Counted from the first letter of the stretch, positions 44,192 to 54,173 are shown. The stretch: DNA of 64,000 nucleotides from Parasphingopyxis lamellibrachiae (GCF_003385775.1 NZ_QRDP01000004.1:1730957-1794956), one strand, 5' to 3'. Notes: generated from the letters alone by a model not told the origin. Translations and numbers: made by a program.

Positions 44192-44208
44192 ATTTGTACA
44201 AATATTTG
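44192..44208. promoter_or_regulatory. Probable MarR operator
   Basis: Two overlapping perfect palindromes, ATTTGTACAAAT (44192-44203) and CAAATATTTG (44199-44208), directly upstream of the MarR gene in an A/T-rich patch. Confidence 0.6.
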
Positions 44209-44247
44209 TATTTTAGAGCAGAGTCAAGCTGAAGAGACTGTGCCTGT

Positions 44248-44919
44248 TTACCCCCAAGCGATAATGCGCCATCCGCGCTTTTCAGCGATTGCGCGGAGTT
44301 TGGCGTTTGGATTGGTCGAGATGGGGTCATCCGACCAGTCAAACACCGGCAGGTCAGTCTGGCTGTCGGAATAGAAGCGGACATCCAGATCGTCTCGCGG
44401 CAGACCGTGTTCTTCACCCCAGGCCTCGACCATCCGAAGCTTGGCCTCGCCATAGCAATTTTCACCGTCGATTTTTGGCAGGATCGCTTCATCCTCGCCA
44501 CGCTTAACCAGCGTTCCAATCACATCGTCGAAACCCAGCAGCCGGGCCAGCGGTGCGGCGTAGAAGGCATAGGAGGCGGTTGCCAGAACGAGGCGATATC
44601 CATCGGCCTTTTCTTTGGCGATCTGCGCCAAGGCCTGAATATGAACATTGCCCTCCAGGGTCGCCTTGGCGAAACTTTCGGCCATCTCTTTCATTTTCCC
44701 GGCATCGACCTGCGAGCCGAGCAACATCGCCTGCATCAATTCCTTGAGGCGCGCACGGTCCAGAGCGCGGACGAGATAGCCTGCAAAGAGGAAGACCAGA
44801 CCGGGCAGGAAGGCCAGCCTCCAACGCTCATGCCGCCATGCCGCGTGGAGCAGGAAGGGCATATAGGTCGGCCTTTTGGTGATCGTCTTGTCGAGATCGT
44901 AAAGCGCGATTTTCGTCAT
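44248..44919 (-). CDS. HAD-IB family phosphatase
   Basis: A 223-residue HAD hydrolase. Motif I is ALYDLDKTIT (nucleophile Asp and acid/base Asp), motif II the Thr/Ser in VLATAS, the Lys is in the LVKRGEDEAI region and motif IV reads FYSDSQTDLPV. The cap is of the SerB/PSP-like type, with one hydrophobic stretch near residue 45 (LAFLPGLVFLFAGYLV). The substrate is probably a phospholipid- or amino-acid-type phosphate, unknown. ATG at 44919 gives the conserved N-terminus; ATGs at 44928 and 44937 are possible. Confidence 0.85.
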   Translation of the reverse strand: MTKIALYDLDKTITKRPTYMPFLLHAAWRHERWRLAFLPGLVFLFAGYLVRALDRARLKELMQAMLLGSQVDAGKMKEMAESFAKATLEGNVHIQALAQIAKEKADGYRLVLATASYAFYAAPLARLLGFDDVIGTLVKRGEDEAILPKIDGENCYGEAKLRMVEAWGEEHGLPRDDLDVRFYSDSQTDLPVFDWSDDPISTNPNAKLRAIAEKRGWRIIAWG

Positions 44920-44985
44920 CGTTGCCATCCATAGCATGATGCGCCGTCTTGCCGAGCGTCGATTTTATCCGCACAAGACAGGGCG

Positions 44986-46095
44986 ATGAGTCTCGAGGCG
45001 GATTTTACCGAATTGGACGAGGGGGGCGAGCGCGTCGTGCGCTTTTCCGGCCGACTGACCATAGCCCGGCTCGGCGATGTCCCGCAGCGGCTCGATGTAC
45101 TGGAAGTGCGTCCGGTACGCGCCGACGTTTCCGCCGTAGACCGCGTCGACACGGTCGGCGCATGGATCCTCCACAAGCTCAAGCGCGATTATGGCGCCGA
45201 GATTGTCGGGGCCAGCGACTTTGCCGAACGCCTGATCCGGCAGGTCACCATTGCCGACGACCCCGCCAAAACCCATCATGACGATGAAAGCCATCTCCGG
45301 CGGATACTCCAGAATGTCGGCGAAGCGACGATAGACGCCCTGTCGAGCCTCAAGGGGCTGCTCGCCTTTTTTGGCGGATTGCTGATCGCCACGGGGACAG
45401 TGCTGCGCCATCCGGGCCGCCTGCGCCTCAACGCCGTAGTCCAGCGCTTCGAAACCGTCGGCGTATCGGCCTTGGGCATTGTCGGGCTTATGAGCTTCCT
45501 CATCGGTATCGTGATCGCCCAGCAGGGCGCGGTGCAGCTCCGCCAGTTCGGGGCCGAGGTCTTCACGATCAACCTGGTCGGCCGGATCACGACGCGCGAG
45601 CTGGGCGTGCTCATGACTGCGATCATGGTAGCGGGCCGGTCGGGCAGCGCTTTTGCCGCGCAGATCGGATCGATGAAACTGGCCGAGGAAGTAGACGCGA
45701 TGCGCACGATCGGCGTGCCGCCGATGGAAGCGCTGATCCTGCCGCGCGTTCTTGCCACGACATTATTGATGCCGCTCCTCGGTTTCTATTCCACGGTTCT
45801 GATGATTATCGGCGGCGGGCTGTTGTGCTGGATCGGGCTCGGAATTCCGCCCGAAACCTTCATTCTGCGCCTGCGAGAGGTCGTCCCGATGACCGATCTG
45901 TGGGTCGGGCTGCTCAAGGCGCCGGTCTTCGGGATGATTATCGGGCTCGCCGGCTGTTACCAGGGCATGCAGGTGCGGGGGAATAACGAGGAAGTCGGCC
46001 AGCGCACCACCGCGGCCGTCGTCCAGGCCATCTTCCTCGTCATCGTGCTGGATGCCTTTTTCGCAGTGTTTTTCTCGTCGGTAGGCTGGGGTTAG
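44986..46095 (+). CDS. MlaE-type permease with N-terminal STAS domain
   Basis: A 369-residue protein. The first 95 residues are a STAS-like domain, which in E. coli is the separate MlaB protein. Then comes an MlaE permease (GIVIAQQGAVQLRQFGAEVF, TARELGVL-like region TRELGVLMTAIMVAGRSGSAF, and EVDAMRTIGVPPMEALILPR) with about five membrane helices. Part of an ABC system moving phospholipids between inner and outer membranes. First of a four-gene operon (gaps of 4 to 7 bases). Confidence 0.93.
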   Translation: MSLEADFTELDEGGERVVRFSGRLTIARLGDVPQRLDVLEVRPVRADVSAVDRVDTVGAWILHKLKRDYGAEIVGASDFAERLIRQVTIADDPAKTHHDDESHLRRILQNVGEATIDALSSLKGLLAFFGGLLIATGTVLRHPGRLRLNAVVQRFETVGVSALGIVGLMSFLIGIVIAQQGAVQLRQFGAEVFTINLVGRITTRELGVLMTAIMVAGRSGSAFAAQIGSMKLAEEVDAMRTIGVPPMEALILPRVLATTLLMPLLGFYSTVLMIIGGGLLCWIGLGIPPETFILRLREVVPMTDLWVGLLKAPVFGMIIGLAGCYQGMQVRGNNEEVGQRTTAAVVQAIFLVIVLDAFFAVFFSSVGWG

Positions 46096-46102
46096 GCTGG
46101 CG

Positions 46103-46876
46103 ATGAGCGACGATCCGATCATCTCCGTCCGCGGGCTGCGCAACAGCTTTGGCGAACATGTCGTGCACGAAAATCTCGACATTGACGTGAATAAGGGCGA
46201 AATTCTAGGCGTCGTGGGCGGATCGGGTACAGGAAAATCCGTGCTGCTGCGCTCGATCATTGGCCTGCAGGAGCCGGATGTGGGGGAGATCAGCATCTTC
46301 GGCGAACGAATCGACTGCGCCACGGCCGAGGAAAATCTCGATCTGCGGCGCCGCTGGGGCGTGCTCTTCCAGAATGGAGCGCTGTTTTCCACGCTCACCG
46401 TGGCGGAAAATGTGCAGGTGCCGATCCGCGAATTCTACAAGAATATCGACGAGAGCCTGCTCTGCGAAATTGCAACCTTCAAGATCGTCATGAGCGGCCT
46501 TCACGGCGACGATGCCCCCAAATACCCGTCCGAGCTGTCCGGCGGCATGCGCAAAAGGGCGGCGCTGGCGCGGTCCCTGGCGCTCGATCCGGTGCTGTTG
46601 TTCCTCGACGAGCCGACGGCGGGGCTCGATCCCATAGGGGCCGCCTCGTTCGACAATCTCATTCTCGAGCTGAAAGAGGCGCTGGGCCTCACAATCTTCC
46701 TGATCACCCATGATCTGGATACGTTGCACACGATTTGCGACAGGGTCGCCGTGCTTGCCGACAGGAAGGTGATCGCCAGCGGAACAATCGAAGAATTGCT
46801 TGCTCTCGATCATCCTTGGATACAGGAATATTTCAACGGGCCGCGTGGCCGCGCCGCAATGGCAGCGAAAGGTTAA
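46103..46876 (+). CDS. MlaF-type ABC ATPase
   Basis: A 257-residue ATPase: Walker A GGSGTGKSVLLRSI, Q-loop in FQNGALFS, signature LSGGMRKRAALARSLAL, Walker B LLFLDEPTAGLDP and switch His in ITHDLDTLH. GGSGTGKS and GMRKR are typical of MlaF. It powers the STAS/MlaE permease encoded just upstream. All catalytic parts are intact. Confidence 0.94.
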   Translation: MSDDPIISVRGLRNSFGEHVVHENLDIDVNKGEILGVVGGSGTGKSVLLRSIIGLQEPDVGEISIFGERIDCATAEENLDLRRRWGVLFQNGALFSTLTVAENVQVPIREFYKNIDESLLCEIATFKIVMSGLHGDDAPKYPSELSGGMRKRAALARSLALDPVLLFLDEPTAGLDPIGAASFDNLILELKEALGLTIFLITHDLDTLHTICDRVAVLADRKVIASGTIEELLALDHPWIQEYFNGPRGRAAMAAKG

Positions 46877-46880
46877 ACCG

Positions 46881-47825
46881 ATGGAAAACCGATCGAACCA
46901 GATTTTGGTGGGCAGTGTCGTCCTGCTGCTGCTCGCGGCACTCATTCTGTTCACTGTGTGGCTGGCCCGGATCGGCGATGGCAGCGCCAAATCCTATGAC
47001 ATCTATTTTTCGCAATCGGTGGACGGCCTCGCCAGCGGATCGGGCGTCACTTATTCTGGCGTCCCGGTCGGCCAGATCGAGGAAATATCGCTCGTCCCCG
47101 ACAATCCCGAATTCGTCCGCGTCCGCATCCGGGTGAGCGACGATGTTCCGGTATTGGAGGGAACCAGCGCAACGATTGAGGGGATTGGCTTTACCGGCGT
47201 GTCCCAAATCTCTCTCAATGGCGGCATTCAGGGCGCCGACCCGATCGACGAACTGGGCCCCGGCGGCGTGCCGGTTATCCCGACCCGGCCCGGAGCCTTT
47301 GGCGAGCTGCTCAACAGCGCGCCTCGACTGCTGGAACGGCTGACGACACTGACCGAAAGGCTGACCGAACTGCTGGGCGACCGCAACCAGAATTCGATCG
47401 CCGCCATTCTTGAAAATACCCAGCGCCTTACTGCGGAACTGTCCGCCCAGGGCCCTGAAATAACGGCAACATTGGCGGAAAGCCGGATCGCGATCCGCCA
47501 GGCCGGTGTGGCGCTGGAGCAGATTGGCGAACTTGCTGATACCACGGACAATCTGCTCGGCACCGAGGGTGAAGCGCTGATGCGCGATCTGCGCTCGGCC
47601 GTGGCTTCGGCGGAATCCAGTATGCAATCTCTCGATCGCACGATCACCGCCGCCGAACCGGGACTCAACGCCTTTTCCGAACAAACCATTCCGGAGATCG
47701 GCCAGCTCGTTCGCGATCTCGGAGAGATGTCCGAAGCGATGACGGCGATTTCACAGCGCATCAACCGCGAAGGCGCCGGTTCGCTTGTCGGAACCGCCCG
47801 CCTGCCCGATTACGAGCCGCAATAG
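46881..47825 (+). CDS. MlaD/MCE domain protein
   Basis: A 314-residue protein with an N-terminal membrane anchor (ILVGSVVLLLLAALILFTVW) and one MCE domain (DIYFSQSVDGLASGSGVTYSGVPVGQI in pieces, to about residue 120). A long helical periplasmic part follows with LERLTTLTERLTELLGD. In MCE systems this part forms the lipid-carrying ring or tunnel. Four bases after the ATPase gene. Confidence 0.92.
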   Translation: MENRSNQILVGSVVLLLLAALILFTVWLARIGDGSAKSYDIYFSQSVDGLASGSGVTYSGVPVGQIEEISLVPDNPEFVRVRIRVSDDVPVLEGTSATIEGIGFTGVSQISLNGGIQGADPIDELGPGGVPVIPTRPGAFGELLNSAPRLLERLTTLTERLTELLGDRNQNSIAAILENTQRLTAELSAQGPEITATLAESRIAIRQAGVALEQIGELADTTDNLLGTEGEALMRDLRSAVASAESSMQSLDRTITAAEPGLNAFSEQTIPEIGQLVRDLGEMSEAMTAISQRINREGAGSLVGTARLPDYEPQ

Positions 47826-47831
47826 GAGCCG

Positions 47832-48410
47832 ATGATGAAACGCCTAATTCCATTGATCGCTCTGGCTACGCTTGCCGGCTGTGTCAGCTTCGGATCGACC
47901 CCGCCGCCATTCCTTATGACACTCAGCCCGGATCAGCAGATCGAAAGCGGGGAGAGCCGCTCGGCCACCATGGGCCAGGCCATCACGATCCAGCGGCCAG
48001 AAGTCCCGCAGAAGCTGATCACCAATCGCCTGCCCGTGCAGACCGGTGAAACGACGATTGCCTATCTGACCAACGCGCTTTGGGTCGATACGCCGAACGA
48101 ACTTCTGCGCTCGCTCCTGAGCGAGGTTGTGGCGGCGCGAACCGGGCGTGTCGTTCTGGATCCGGCCACCTATTCCGGCGATCCGGGGACAATAATCCGC
48201 GGCCAGCTACACGAGTTCGGACTGGATGCGCGGACCAACGAAGTCGTCATCGTCTATGATACGACAATCACCGACAATGCCGGTATCCGCACGCGCCGCT
48301 TCGAGCAGCGGGAACCTGTCTTCGAGCAGGATGCACAGACCGTTGCCCAGGCGCTCAACCGTGCGGCGAACCGCATGGCGATTGAATTTTCCGACTGGGT
48401 TTCCAGCTAG
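47832..48410 (+). CDS. ABC-type transport auxiliary lipoprotein
   Basis: A 192-residue lipoprotein with the lipobox LATLAGC. The rest is the PqiC/LptE-like ABC-auxiliary domain (ITIQRPEVPQKLITNRLPVQ, TNALWVDTPNELLRSLLSEVVAARTG in pieces). In related systems this component sits at the outer membrane as lipid acceptor. Six bases after the MCE gene and last in the operon. Confidence 0.88.
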   Translation: MMKRLIPLIALATLAGCVSFGSTPPPFLMTLSPDQQIESGESRSATMGQAITIQRPEVPQKLITNRLPVQTGETTIAYLTNALWVDTPNELLRSLLSEVVAARTGRVVLDPATYSGDPGTIIRGQLHEFGLDARTNEVVIVYDTTITDNAGIRTRRFEQREPVFEQDAQTVAQALNRAANRMAIEFSDWVSS

Positions 48411-48467
48411 GCTATCAGGTCTTGCGGGGTGGCCGATTGCGCATCGCGCCGCTCGATACGCAACTGC

Positions 48468-51068
48468 TCAGCCAAGGCTTTTGGATGCCTGTTCGAACAC
48501 ATCCTTGGATAGGTTGGGTCCTGCCAATATCCGTTCCAGCTCGGCGCGCATCATCGCGCCCCGCTCTTCGTCGAAACGCCGCCATTTACCCAAAGGCGGG
48601 AGCAACCGTGCCGCGGTTTGCGGGTTGATCGCATCGGCCTTCAGGATGAAATCGGCAAGGAAGCGATAGCCATGCCCGGACGCGGCATGAAAGGCCCGCT
48701 GGTTGCTGCCGAAAGCTCCGACCAGCGACCGCAGCCGGTTGGGATTGTCGATGCTGAAGTCAGGATGGCGGGAAAGCGCCTCTACTGAAGCCAGTGTATC
48801 CTCGCGGGTCGAAAGGGCTTGTGCCATGAACCATTTGTCGAGAACCAGCGCATCGTTCCGGTAGCGGTCGTAAAATTGCTCCAGCGCACCGGTGCGTTCC
48901 GGCCATTCGCTATTGGCCAGTACGGCAAGCGCGGCCTGCCGATCGGTCATATTGTCGGCGCTTTCGAACTGATCGGTCGCTAACTGCGGCGCCTCGTCCA
49001 GACCGCTTGCGGCAACATAGCCAAGCGCCACGGCGCGCAATCGCCGTAGCCCCGTGGCTGCCGGATTATAGGTATAGGCATTGCCGCTCGAAGCCGCATA
49101 GGCTGCGCGCCAGTCTTCAGCGAGCGTCTCGCCGAGATCGTCGCGAAGCGCCTCGCGCGCCCGGTGGATCGCTTCCGGTTCCACGATCAACATTTGATCG
49201 CCAACGAAACTCTCGCTCGGCAGCAACACCGCCTCGGCAATGAATGCCTTGTCGAGATCGGGATCGGTTAGGGTTTGGCGAACGGCTTCGATAACCGGGT
49301 CGTGATCGACGGGCCGTCCTGAAACCGCATCGATGATCGTCTCGACCATCAACTGCTGCATCGCTTCATAGCGCGCGAAGGGATCGTCATCATGGGCGGA
49401 AAGGAATGCGAGCGTGGCAGGATCCTTCTCGCTGTCCATCGCGACCGGCGCGGTGAAATCGCGGTTGATCGAAAGCACAGGCGGCTCCCGCAATCCCTCG
49501 AAAACAATCTCCTGCTCATTATCGGTCAGCATCACCAGATGCTCGGCGACAATCGGCCTGCCGCTCCGCTCCCCGAGCAATGCCGTTTTCAGCGGAATCG
49601 CCATGGGCTTCTTTTCAGGCTGGCCCGGTGTTGCAGGCACGGTTTGCGACAGGGTCAGCACGGCGCTCGCGTCTTCGGCCTCATAGTCGAGCTTTGCCGT
49701 TACCTTCGGTGTGCCCGACTGGCTGTACCAGAGCCGGAACTGGCCAAGATCGGTACCGCTGGCATCTTCCATCGCAGTAACAAAATCCTCGCAAGTCGCC
49801 GCAGTGCCGTCATGCCGCTCGAAATAGAGATCGGCGCCCTTGCGGAAATCGTGCGGGCCCAGCATGGCGTGCATCATCCGGATCAGCTCCGCGCCCTTGT
49901 TGTAGACGGTCGCGGTGTAGAAGTTCGAAATCTCGATATAGCTTTCGGGCCGCACGGGGTGCGCGAGCGGGCCGGCATCTTCCGGAAACTGCGCGGCGCG
50001 CAACATCCGCACATCGCCTATCCGGGCGACGGCAGCGGACCCCTGGTCCGCCGAAAATTGCTGGTCGCGAAAGACCGTGAACCCTTCTTTCAGGGAAAGC
50101 TGGAACCAGTCCCGGCACGTAACCCGGTTGCCGGACCAGTTGTGGAAATATTCATGCGCGACGACCCCGGCGATGGCTTCGAAATCGGCATCGGTCGCGG
50201 TTTCCGCATCGGCCAGGATATAGCGCGAATTGAAGATGTTGAGCGACTTGTTCTCCATCGCCCCGAAATTGAAATCGGAAACCGCGACGATGTTGAACTG
50301 CGAAAGATCATATTCACGACCATAGACATGCTCGTCCCAGGCCATCGAGTCCTTCAACGCCTGCATCGCATGGCTGGTCTTGGGCAGATCCGCCTCGCGC
50401 ACCCAGATCGCCAGCGCGACCTCCTTGCCAGATCGGGTGACAAAGGTGTCGCGATTGGCCGAAAGATCGCCTGCCACCAGCGCGAACAGGTAGCAGGGCT
50501 TGGGCCAGGGATCTTCCCAGCGCGCCCAATGGGCGCCGTTTTCGCCGTCCCCGCTCTCGACGCAGTCGCCGTTGGAGAGCAGGACGGGAAAGCGCTTGCG
50601 ATCCGCCTCCATGCGCACGCTGTAGCGGGTCAACACGTCGGGCCGGTCCGGGAAGAAGGTGATCCGCCGGAACCCCTCGGCCTCGCACTGGGTGCACAAA
50701 ATTCCGCCCGAAGCGTAGAGCCCCATCAGCTGGCTGTTCTTCTCCGGCAGAATCTCAACCAGCGTCTCCACCGTGGCTTCGCTGCCCGTCAGCGGGATGG
50801 TCAGTCGCTCGTCGTCCAGCATCCAGTCGCCATCGTCGAGCTTTTCGCCATTGCGCCGGACTTCGAGCAGTTTGAGTCCTTCGCCATCGAGGCGGAGCGG
50901 CTCGTCATGCGCTTCGTGACGAACGACCGTCATGCGCGCGCGAACCAGCGTCCGTGCAGGATCGAGGCTGAAATCGAGCGCTATCTCGGGCACGAGCCAG
51001 TCGGGCGGGCTATAGTCTTCGCGCAGGGTGGCGGACGGGATGGCGGAGGCAGATTGCAAATTGGACAT
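48468..51068 (-). CDS. pepN: Aminopeptidase N (M1 family)
   Basis: An 866-residue cytoplasmic zinc aminopeptidase. Substrate motif FGAMENKSLNIF, zinc site HEYFHNW with the third ligand Glu 19 residues on (SLKEGFTVFRDQQF), and the C-terminal DUF3458 domains typical of gammaproteobacteria-type PepN. It removes N-terminal residues from peptides. Normal length; complete. Divergent from the M48 protease gene by 67 bases. Confidence 0.95.
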   Translation of the reverse strand: MSNLQSASAIPSATLREDYSPPDWLVPEIALDFSLDPARTLVRARMTVVRHEAHDEPLRLDGEGLKLLEVRRNGEKLDDGDWMLDDERLTIPLTGSEATVETLVEILPEKNSQLMGLYASGGILCTQCEAEGFRRITFFPDRPDVLTRYSVRMEADRKRFPVLLSNGDCVESGDGENGAHWARWEDPWPKPCYLFALVAGDLSANRDTFVTRSGKEVALAIWVREADLPKTSHAMQALKDSMAWDEHVYGREYDLSQFNIVAVSDFNFGAMENKSLNIFNSRYILADAETATDADFEAIAGVVAHEYFHNWSGNRVTCRDWFQLSLKEGFTVFRDQQFSADQGSAAVARIGDVRMLRAAQFPEDAGPLAHPVRPESYIEISNFYTATVYNKGAELIRMMHAMLGPHDFRKGADLYFERHDGTAATCEDFVTAMEDASGTDLGQFRLWYSQSGTPKVTAKLDYEAEDASAVLTLSQTVPATPGQPEKKPMAIPLKTALLGERSGRPIVAEHLVMLTDNEQEIVFEGLREPPVLSINRDFTAPVAMDSEKDPATLAFLSAHDDDPFARYEAMQQLMVETIIDAVSGRPVDHDPVIEAVRQTLTDPDLDKAFIAEAVLLPSESFVGDQMLIVEPEAIHRAREALRDDLGETLAEDWRAAYAASSGNAYTYNPAATGLRRLRAVALGYVAASGLDEAPQLATDQFESADNMTDRQAALAVLANSEWPERTGALEQFYDRYRNDALVLDKWFMAQALSTREDTLASVEALSRHPDFSIDNPNRLRSLVGAFGSNQRAFHAASGHGYRFLADFILKADAINPQTAARLLPPLGKWRRFDEERGAMMRAELERILAGPNLSKDVFEQASKSLG

Positions 51069-51135
51069 GATTGCCGTCTAATCCTCCCGGACCGGCGGCA
51101 CAATCACGCCGGCCAAGGAAATCGGGGAGCGGGTC

Positions 51136-52431
51136 ATGATTCTGAGATATTTGGCAATCGCCATGGTTGCGGCGTTCGCGATCCTGCCGACAGCGTTATG
51201 GGCAACCATCGGGAGCTTCGATCCCGAAACGGCAACCCGGGCCTATACCGATACATTGCAGGGCGCCGCGCGCGACCGGTCCGATGCCTATTTCGAAGGC
51301 GGTTACTGGCTGGTCCTCTGGGGCACGATCGTCGCCGTGCTTGCCGAATGGATCCTGCTGCGGACGGGTCTGTCCGCACGCTTCAGGGATTTGGGCGAAC
51401 GGATCACAAAGCGCCGCTGGCTCGTTCCCGCCCTTTACGCCATTCCCTATGTGATCGTCTCGACGCTGATCGTCCTGCCCTGGACGATCTACACCGGCTT
51501 TGTGCGCGAGGGGCATTACGGCCTGATGAATCTGGGCTTCGGGGCCTGGCTGGGCGAACAGGCCATTGGCCTGGGCCTCGGCATCATCGGCATGGCACTG
51601 TTCCTGCTGGCGCTGTTCGCTGTTATCCGGCGCTCGCCGAAACGCTGGTGGCTGTGGGGCACCGGTATAATCGCTGCCTTTTTCACCATCGGAATCGCGA
51701 TCATGCCGGTCTTTGTCAGTCCGCTGTTCAACGATTACACGCCGATGGAAGACGGCCCCCTGCGCGACCGCATCCTCGCCATGGCGGAGGCTCATAATGT
51801 GCCGGCCGATAATGTCTATGTGTTCGATCAGTCTCGCCAGCATGACCGGATATCCGCCAATGTCTCGGGCCTTTTCGGCACGATGCGGATATCCCTCAAC
51901 GACAATCTGCTGGAGCGGAGCACGCCGGAAGAGGTGGAGGCCGTGATGGGCCATGAGCTGGGCCATTATGTTCTCAACCATGTGCTGGTGCTGGTCGTCG
52001 TCCTTTCGCTGATCATGGGCCTCGGGCTGTTCGTAACGGCAAAGCTCGCCCCCCGGATATTGGCGCGGCACGGGGAAAAATGGGGCGTGCGCGATATTGG
52101 CGATCCGGCGGCCTTTCCGCTGCTTGTGGCGATCCTGACCGTGTATCTGATGCTGATGACCCCGGCGCAGAACAGCCTGGTCCGTATCGTGGAAAGCCAG
52201 GCCGACGCCTTCGGTCTCGACGCCGCGCGCCAGCCGGACGGCTTCGCCTCGATCGCGATGAAACTGTCGGAGTACCGCAAGATCGAACCCGGCGCGCTGG
52301 AGGAGCTTGTCTTTTTCGATCACCCCTCGGGCCGGACGCGCGTGCGCATGGCGATGGACTGGAAGGCCGCGAATGTGGAAAGCCCGGTGATGGTTGTGCC
52401 CCCCGCCCCCGAGGCCGAACCGGAAGGCTGA
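51136..52431 (+). CDS. M48 family membrane metalloprotease (Ste24/CAAX protease-like)
   Basis: A 431-residue multi-pass membrane protease. Signal-like first helix, three to four further helices in the N-terminal CAAX-protease region (WLVPALYAIPYVIVSTLIV, ...), the zinc motif VMGHELGHYVLNH, and the third ligand Glu in RIVESQADAFGLDAAR. Ste24-type enzymes cleave isoprenylated or misfolded membrane proteins; bacterial ones are thought to act in membrane quality control. Four bases before the SDR gene. Confidence 0.92.
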   Translation: MILRYLAIAMVAAFAILPTALWATIGSFDPETATRAYTDTLQGAARDRSDAYFEGGYWLVLWGTIVAVLAEWILLRTGLSARFRDLGERITKRRWLVPALYAIPYVIVSTLIVLPWTIYTGFVREGHYGLMNLGFGAWLGEQAIGLGLGIIGMALFLLALFAVIRRSPKRWWLWGTGIIAAFFTIGIAIMPVFVSPLFNDYTPMEDGPLRDRILAMAEAHNVPADNVYVFDQSRQHDRISANVSGLFGTMRISLNDNLLERSTPEEVEAVMGHELGHYVLNHVLVLVVVLSLIMGLGLFVTAKLAPRILARHGEKWGVRDIGDPAAFPLLVAILTVYLMLMTPAQNSLVRIVESQADAFGLDAARQPDGFASIAMKLSEYRKIEPGALEELVFFDHPSGRTRVRMAMDWKAANVESPVMVVPPAPEAEPEG

Positions 52432-52434
52432 GCG

Positions 52435-53232
52435 ATGCCGCACATGCTGATCTTCGGGCTGGGCTATACGGCGGGGCGGCTGGCCGAACGGCTGCGCTGC
52501 GATGGCTGGACCGTGTCCGCCACCCGGCGCGAGGCCGGGCCGGACGCCATGGCTTTCGACGATGATATCGCGGTGAACAGGGCAATCGGCCAGGCGAGCC
52601 ATATCCTGTCGTCCGTACCGCCTGCCGAGGGGAGCGATCCCGTGCTCGATCGCTATGGCAAGGCGCTCGCCGACGCGCCCGCCGGCTGGATCGGCTATCT
52701 TTCCTCGACCGGCGTCTATGGCGACACCGGCGGGGCCTGGGTCGATGAAAGCGCGCCGACGGGCGGCGGGCGGCGCAAGGCGCGCAGCGAAGCCGATTCC
52801 GATTGGCAGACCCTTTCCGCTTCCGTCCGCATATTCCGCCTGCCCGGCATATATGGCCCGGGCCGCTCTATCCTCGACCGTATCCGGGCCGGAAGGGCGC
52901 ACCGGATCGACCTGCCGGACCAGGTTTTCAGCCGCGTCCATGTCGACGATATCGTGGCCGGGATTGTCGCGGGCCTCGAAGGACCGCCCGGCGTCTATAA
53001 TCTCGCCGACGACCTGCCGGCGCCCCATAATGACGTGGTTTCCCATGGCTTCCGCCTGCTGGGCATGGAACCGCCGCCGCTCCAGACGATGGACGAGGCC
53101 GGGCTCAGCGAAATGGCGCGCGGTTTCTATTCGGAGAACCGCCGGGTGGCGAATGGCAAGGCGAAACGGCTGCTGGGCTGGGCGCCGGCCTATGCCGATT
53201 ACCGGGCGGGGTTGAGAGCGATCGCGGGCTAG
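52435..53232 (+). CDS. NAD-dependent epimerase/SDR family protein (YeeZ-like)
   Basis: A 265-residue protein. The N-terminal motif GLGYTAGRLAERLRCDGW is the short glycine-rich signature of the YeeZ-type extended SDR group, followed by YLSSTGVYGDTGGAWVDE, VRIFRLPGIYGPGRS and RVHVDDIVAGI. The Tyr-xxx-Lys catalytic pair is not obvious. Substrate unknown. It is in the same direction as, and three bases behind, the M48 gene; it converges with and overlaps the EamA gene by four bases. Confidence 0.85.
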   Translation: MPHMLIFGLGYTAGRLAERLRCDGWTVSATRREAGPDAMAFDDDIAVNRAIGQASHILSSVPPAEGSDPVLDRYGKALADAPAGWIGYLSSTGVYGDTGGAWVDESAPTGGGRRKARSEADSDWQTLSASVRIFRLPGIYGPGRSILDRIRAGRAHRIDLPDQVFSRVHVDDIVAGIVAGLEGPPGVYNLADDLPAPHNDVVSHGFRLLGMEPPPLQTMDEAGLSEMARGFYSENRRVANGKAKRLLGWAPAYADYRAGLRAIAG

Positions 53233-54173
53233 ATGGGAAGCCGGGGCCGCCTGGCGCGCCGCGAGCGCATCGCATAAAGCAGCCCGGCAATCGCCAGCAC
53301 CGCCCCGCTGGCAGCCAGCAGCGACCAGCTATAACCTTCGAACAGCGTCGACAGGATCATCGCGACGATCGGCACGATCACGCTGGTATAGGCGGCCTGC
53401 GCCGCGCCGATTTCGCGGATCAGCCCGAAATAGATGGGGAAGGTCACGGCCGAACCGATCACGCCGAGATAGAGTATCCCGGCAAGATAGGCGGCGCGCA
53501 TTTCGACGACGGGCGGCCCGACCGTCACCAGCGCAAAAGCGGCATTGAAGAGCGTGCCCCAGAGCATGGCCCAGGCGATCAGCGTCAGTATCGGATGCGC
53601 CTGCGCACCCTTGCTGGCCTGGAGGATATTGGCGGCGGAAGCGGACATGATCGCCGCCATCGTCAGGCCGATGCCGATGAAAACCGTGCTGCCTCCGACG
53701 GGCGCAAGCCGATATTCCCGCACAAAAAGGAGCGCGATGCCTGCGATCGCGATCGCCGATCCGATCACGAAACCGGAGGAGATATGCTGGCCGAGGAATA
53801 TGCGGCCGAGAATCGCGTTGGGCACCATCAGCAGCGCGAACATCACCGCCACCAGCCCTGATGTGATGTAAAGTTCCGCCCCGTAGACAAAGTTGAAGTT
53901 GAATGCGAACTGACTGCAACCTAGCAGGATCGCCCAGAACTGGCCGCGTCGATCGAGCATCAGCGGTTGCCGCCGGATGAGGATGACAAGAAACATCGCC
54001 AGGCTCGCCGCAGCGAATCGGTAGCTGACCGACCAGACCGGCGGCACGCTGGCGATCTGGTCCTTGATGACGATCCAGGTTGAACCCCAGATCAGCGAAA
54101 TCAGCAAAAAAGAAAGCAGGATCCGCGGCGTCCAGAAACTGGTATCCGCGTCCGCCGCTGCGGGCTGATTCAT
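53229..54173 (-). CDS. EamA family transporter (DMT superfamily)
   Basis: A 314-residue permease with ten predicted helices in two EamA repeats (LISLIWGSTWIVIK at the first and the second repeat near the C-terminus). Family members export amino acids or metabolites, or take up nutrients; substrate unknown. ATGA overlap with the threonine aldolase gene upstream suggests co-expression, with an amino acid or aldehyde product as a possible substrate. Confidence 0.9.
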   Translation of the reverse strand: MNQPAAADADTSFWTPRILLSFLLISLIWGSTWIVIKDQIASVPPVWSVSYRFAAASLAMFLVILIRRQPLMLDRRGQFWAILLGCSQFAFNFNFVYGAELYITSGLVAVMFALLMVPNAILGRIFLGQHISSGFVIGSAIAIAGIALLFVREYRLAPVGGSTVFIGIGLTMAAIMSASAANILQASKGAQAHPILTLIAWAMLWGTLFNAAFALVTVGPPVVEMRAAYLAGILYLGVIGSAVTFPIYFGLIREIGAAQAAYTSVIVPIVAMILSTLFEGYSWSLLAASGAVLAIAGLLYAMRSRRARRPRLPI

